Source of the DNA: Actinomycetota bacterium
Lineage (GTDB): Bacteria > Actinomycetota > Acidimicrobiia > Acidimicrobiales > Ilumatobacteraceae
Assembly (NCBI GenBank): GCA_005789925.1
Contig: SXWG01000136.1
Coordinates: forward strand, 1-5,693
DNA length: 5,693 nucleotides
Reading direction: 5' to 3'
In this document: in pieces, positions 4,838-5,693 of the stretch
How positions within the stretch are numbered: position 1 is the stretch's first letter
Layout: each line of letters begins with the position of its first letter
The notes under the pieces: model-generated
Told to the model about the DNA's origin: nothing
Database searches by the model: none
What the model saw: only the letters and a program-made list of their open reading frames with translations
Translations under genes and position numbers: made by a program

Positions 4838-5693
4838 CAGCCCTCTCCCTCTGAATGTTCGATCTCAGGTTGTGTGTAGTCACTTTGCTCCTCGACATGT
4901 TCGATGAGCTTCTTCACACTTGGCTCGATGCGCTCAAGCATCGGCTCCGGATAGAGACCAGTGAAGACGATGGCAGCGATGAACACGGCGAGCAATGCAC
5001 CTTCTCGTGGCTTCAACTCGGCAAACGACGAGTTCGCTTCGTCTGGCTCTCCGTGGAACACGCGCTGGTAGGCCCACAGCAAATACAACGCCGCCAGGAT
5101 CACCCCAGTTGCGGCGATGACGACCCACCAACGGGCAGTACCGAATGATCCGATGAGAATGAGGAACTCACCGACGAATCCGTTCAAACCCGGGACACCG
5201 ATCGACGACAGCATCACCACCATGAACGCTGCGGCAAAAATAGGTGCGACCTGTTGCAGACCCTTCAATTCAGCGATGACACGAGTGTGGCGACGCTCAT
5301 AGATCATGCCGACGAGCAAGAACAACGCACCCGTCGACACGCCGTGGTTGATCATCTGCATGACACCACCGGTGAGGGCTTGATCCGTGAATGCGAAGGT
5401 TCCGAGCACGATGAATCCGAGGTGCGCGACAGATGAATAGGCGACGAGACGCTTCAGGTCCGTCTGCATGGTCGCAGCGATTGCCCCGTAGATGATGCCG
5501 ATGGTCGCAAGCGTGAGGAACAACGGACGTGCCCACACGGCAGCTTCTGGGAACAGATACAACCCGAAGCGTAAGAAACCGTATGTTCCCATCTTCAACA
5601 ACACGCCTGCGAGGATGACCGAGCCACCGGTGGGAGCCTGCGTGTGCGCATCGGGCAACCACGTGTGCAGCGGGACCACTGGCACTTTGACAG
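4837..5693 (-). CDS. nuoM: NADH-quinone oxidoreductase subunit M, C-terminal two thirds (cut by window edge)
   Basis: NuoM is a proton-translocating antiporter-like subunit of the complex I membrane arm, placed between NuoL and NuoN. About 284 codons are present; by comparison with E. coli NuoM the N-terminal ~233 residues lie past the right edge. The frame opens with VKVPVVPLHTWLPDAHTQAP, a NuoM/NuoL signature. The Lys codon at 5686-5688 corresponds to E. coli Lys234, the Lys in LLKMG 31 residues later to Lys265, and the Glu in FVGEFLIL to Glu407, so the half-channel residues visible here are intact. The GTG at 5683-5685 is an internal Val and not a start. The C terminus carries a hydrophilic, acid-rich tail (EHVEEQSDY onward). 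The stop overlaps the nuoN start by one base. Family call is secure; M is preferred over L by the adjacent nuoN and the Glu407-type residue. Confidence 0.95.
   Translation of the reverse strand, partial: VKVPVVPLHTWLPDAHTQAPTGGSVILAGVLLKMGTYGFLRFGLYLFPEAAVWARPLFLTLATIGIIYGAIAATMQTDLKRLVAYSSVAHLGFIVLGTFAFTDQALTGGVMQMINHGVSTGALFLLVGMIYERRHTRVIAELKGLQQVAPIFAAAFMVVMLSSIGVPGLNGFVGEFLILIGSFGTARWWVVIAATGVILAALYLLWAYQRVFHGEPDEANSSFAELKPREGALLAVFIAAIVFTGLYPEPMLERIEPSVKKLIEHVEEQSDYTQPEIEHSEGEG
4838..4851 (-). promoter_or_regulatory. nuoN ribosome-binding site inside the nuoM 3' end
   Basis: On the minus strand the purine tract GAGGGAGAGGG (4851-4841) is followed by CTG and the nuoN ATG at 4837. GGAG within it lies about seven bases before the start, a good Shine-Dalgarno spacing. 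The tract also encodes the Gly-Glu-rich last residues of NuoM. It supports the chosen nuoN start. Confidence 0.75.

Noticed and set aside
5683..5685. GTG as a start codon for nuoM
   Set aside because: The reading frame continues to the window edge with Val-Lys before it, matching the internal AVKVP motif of NuoM. The GTG encodes an internal Val.
1..5693. Mobile element, defence system or CRISPR array between the nuo segments
   Set aside because: No transposase, integrase, terminal repeats, target-site duplication or spaced repeats were seen around the three-gene block; all genes are ordinary metabolic families with similar base use.

Overview
The window looks like a piece of a moderately GC-rich actinobacterial chromosome. 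The protein style and the apparently leaderless first genes suggest an Acidimicrobiia-like lineage, but this is an inference from general character and not from a marker gene. The sequence is almost fully coding. It breaks off inside a gene at both ends, so it may be a whole short contig or a slice of a longer one.

Layout, left to right: the 5' part of nuoB (-, running off the left edge); nuoA (-); a 132-bp intergenic region with three inverted repeats and a candidate nuoA promoter; a free-standing class I glutamine amidotransferase (-); a 22-bp divergent gap; a threonine dehydratase with a C-terminal ACT domain (+); a peptidase C26 / PuuD-like gamma-glutamyl hydrolase (+), 2 bp downstream; a 25-bp convergent gap; nuoN (-); and the 3' two thirds of nuoM (-), overlapping nuoN by one base and running off the right edge.

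The nuo genes encode membrane subunits A, M and N and the peripheral N2-cluster subunit B of respiratory complex I (NADH:quinone oxidoreductase). In the usual nuoA-to-nuoN operon A is first and N is last. Here M-N lie upstream of A-B on the same strand, with about 3 kb of amino-acid/glutamine metabolism genes between them. The window therefore covers either the seam between two nuo clusters or a split, permuted operon. The three central genes share a theme: the dehydratase releases ammonia from threonine, and the two flanking enzymes belong to the glutamine-amidotransferase fold and act on gamma-glutamyl amides.

The observations most worth checking are: a Trp codon in NuoB where the first of the invariant tandem cysteines (N2 cluster ligands) should be; the nuo gene order; a single 7-bp symmetric -10-like element between the divergent genes that could start near-leaderless transcripts both ways; and a perfect inverted repeat in the -35 region of the candidate nuoA promoter. 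I found no mobile element, CRISPR array, tRNA or rRNA, and no clear candidate for a wholly new system.
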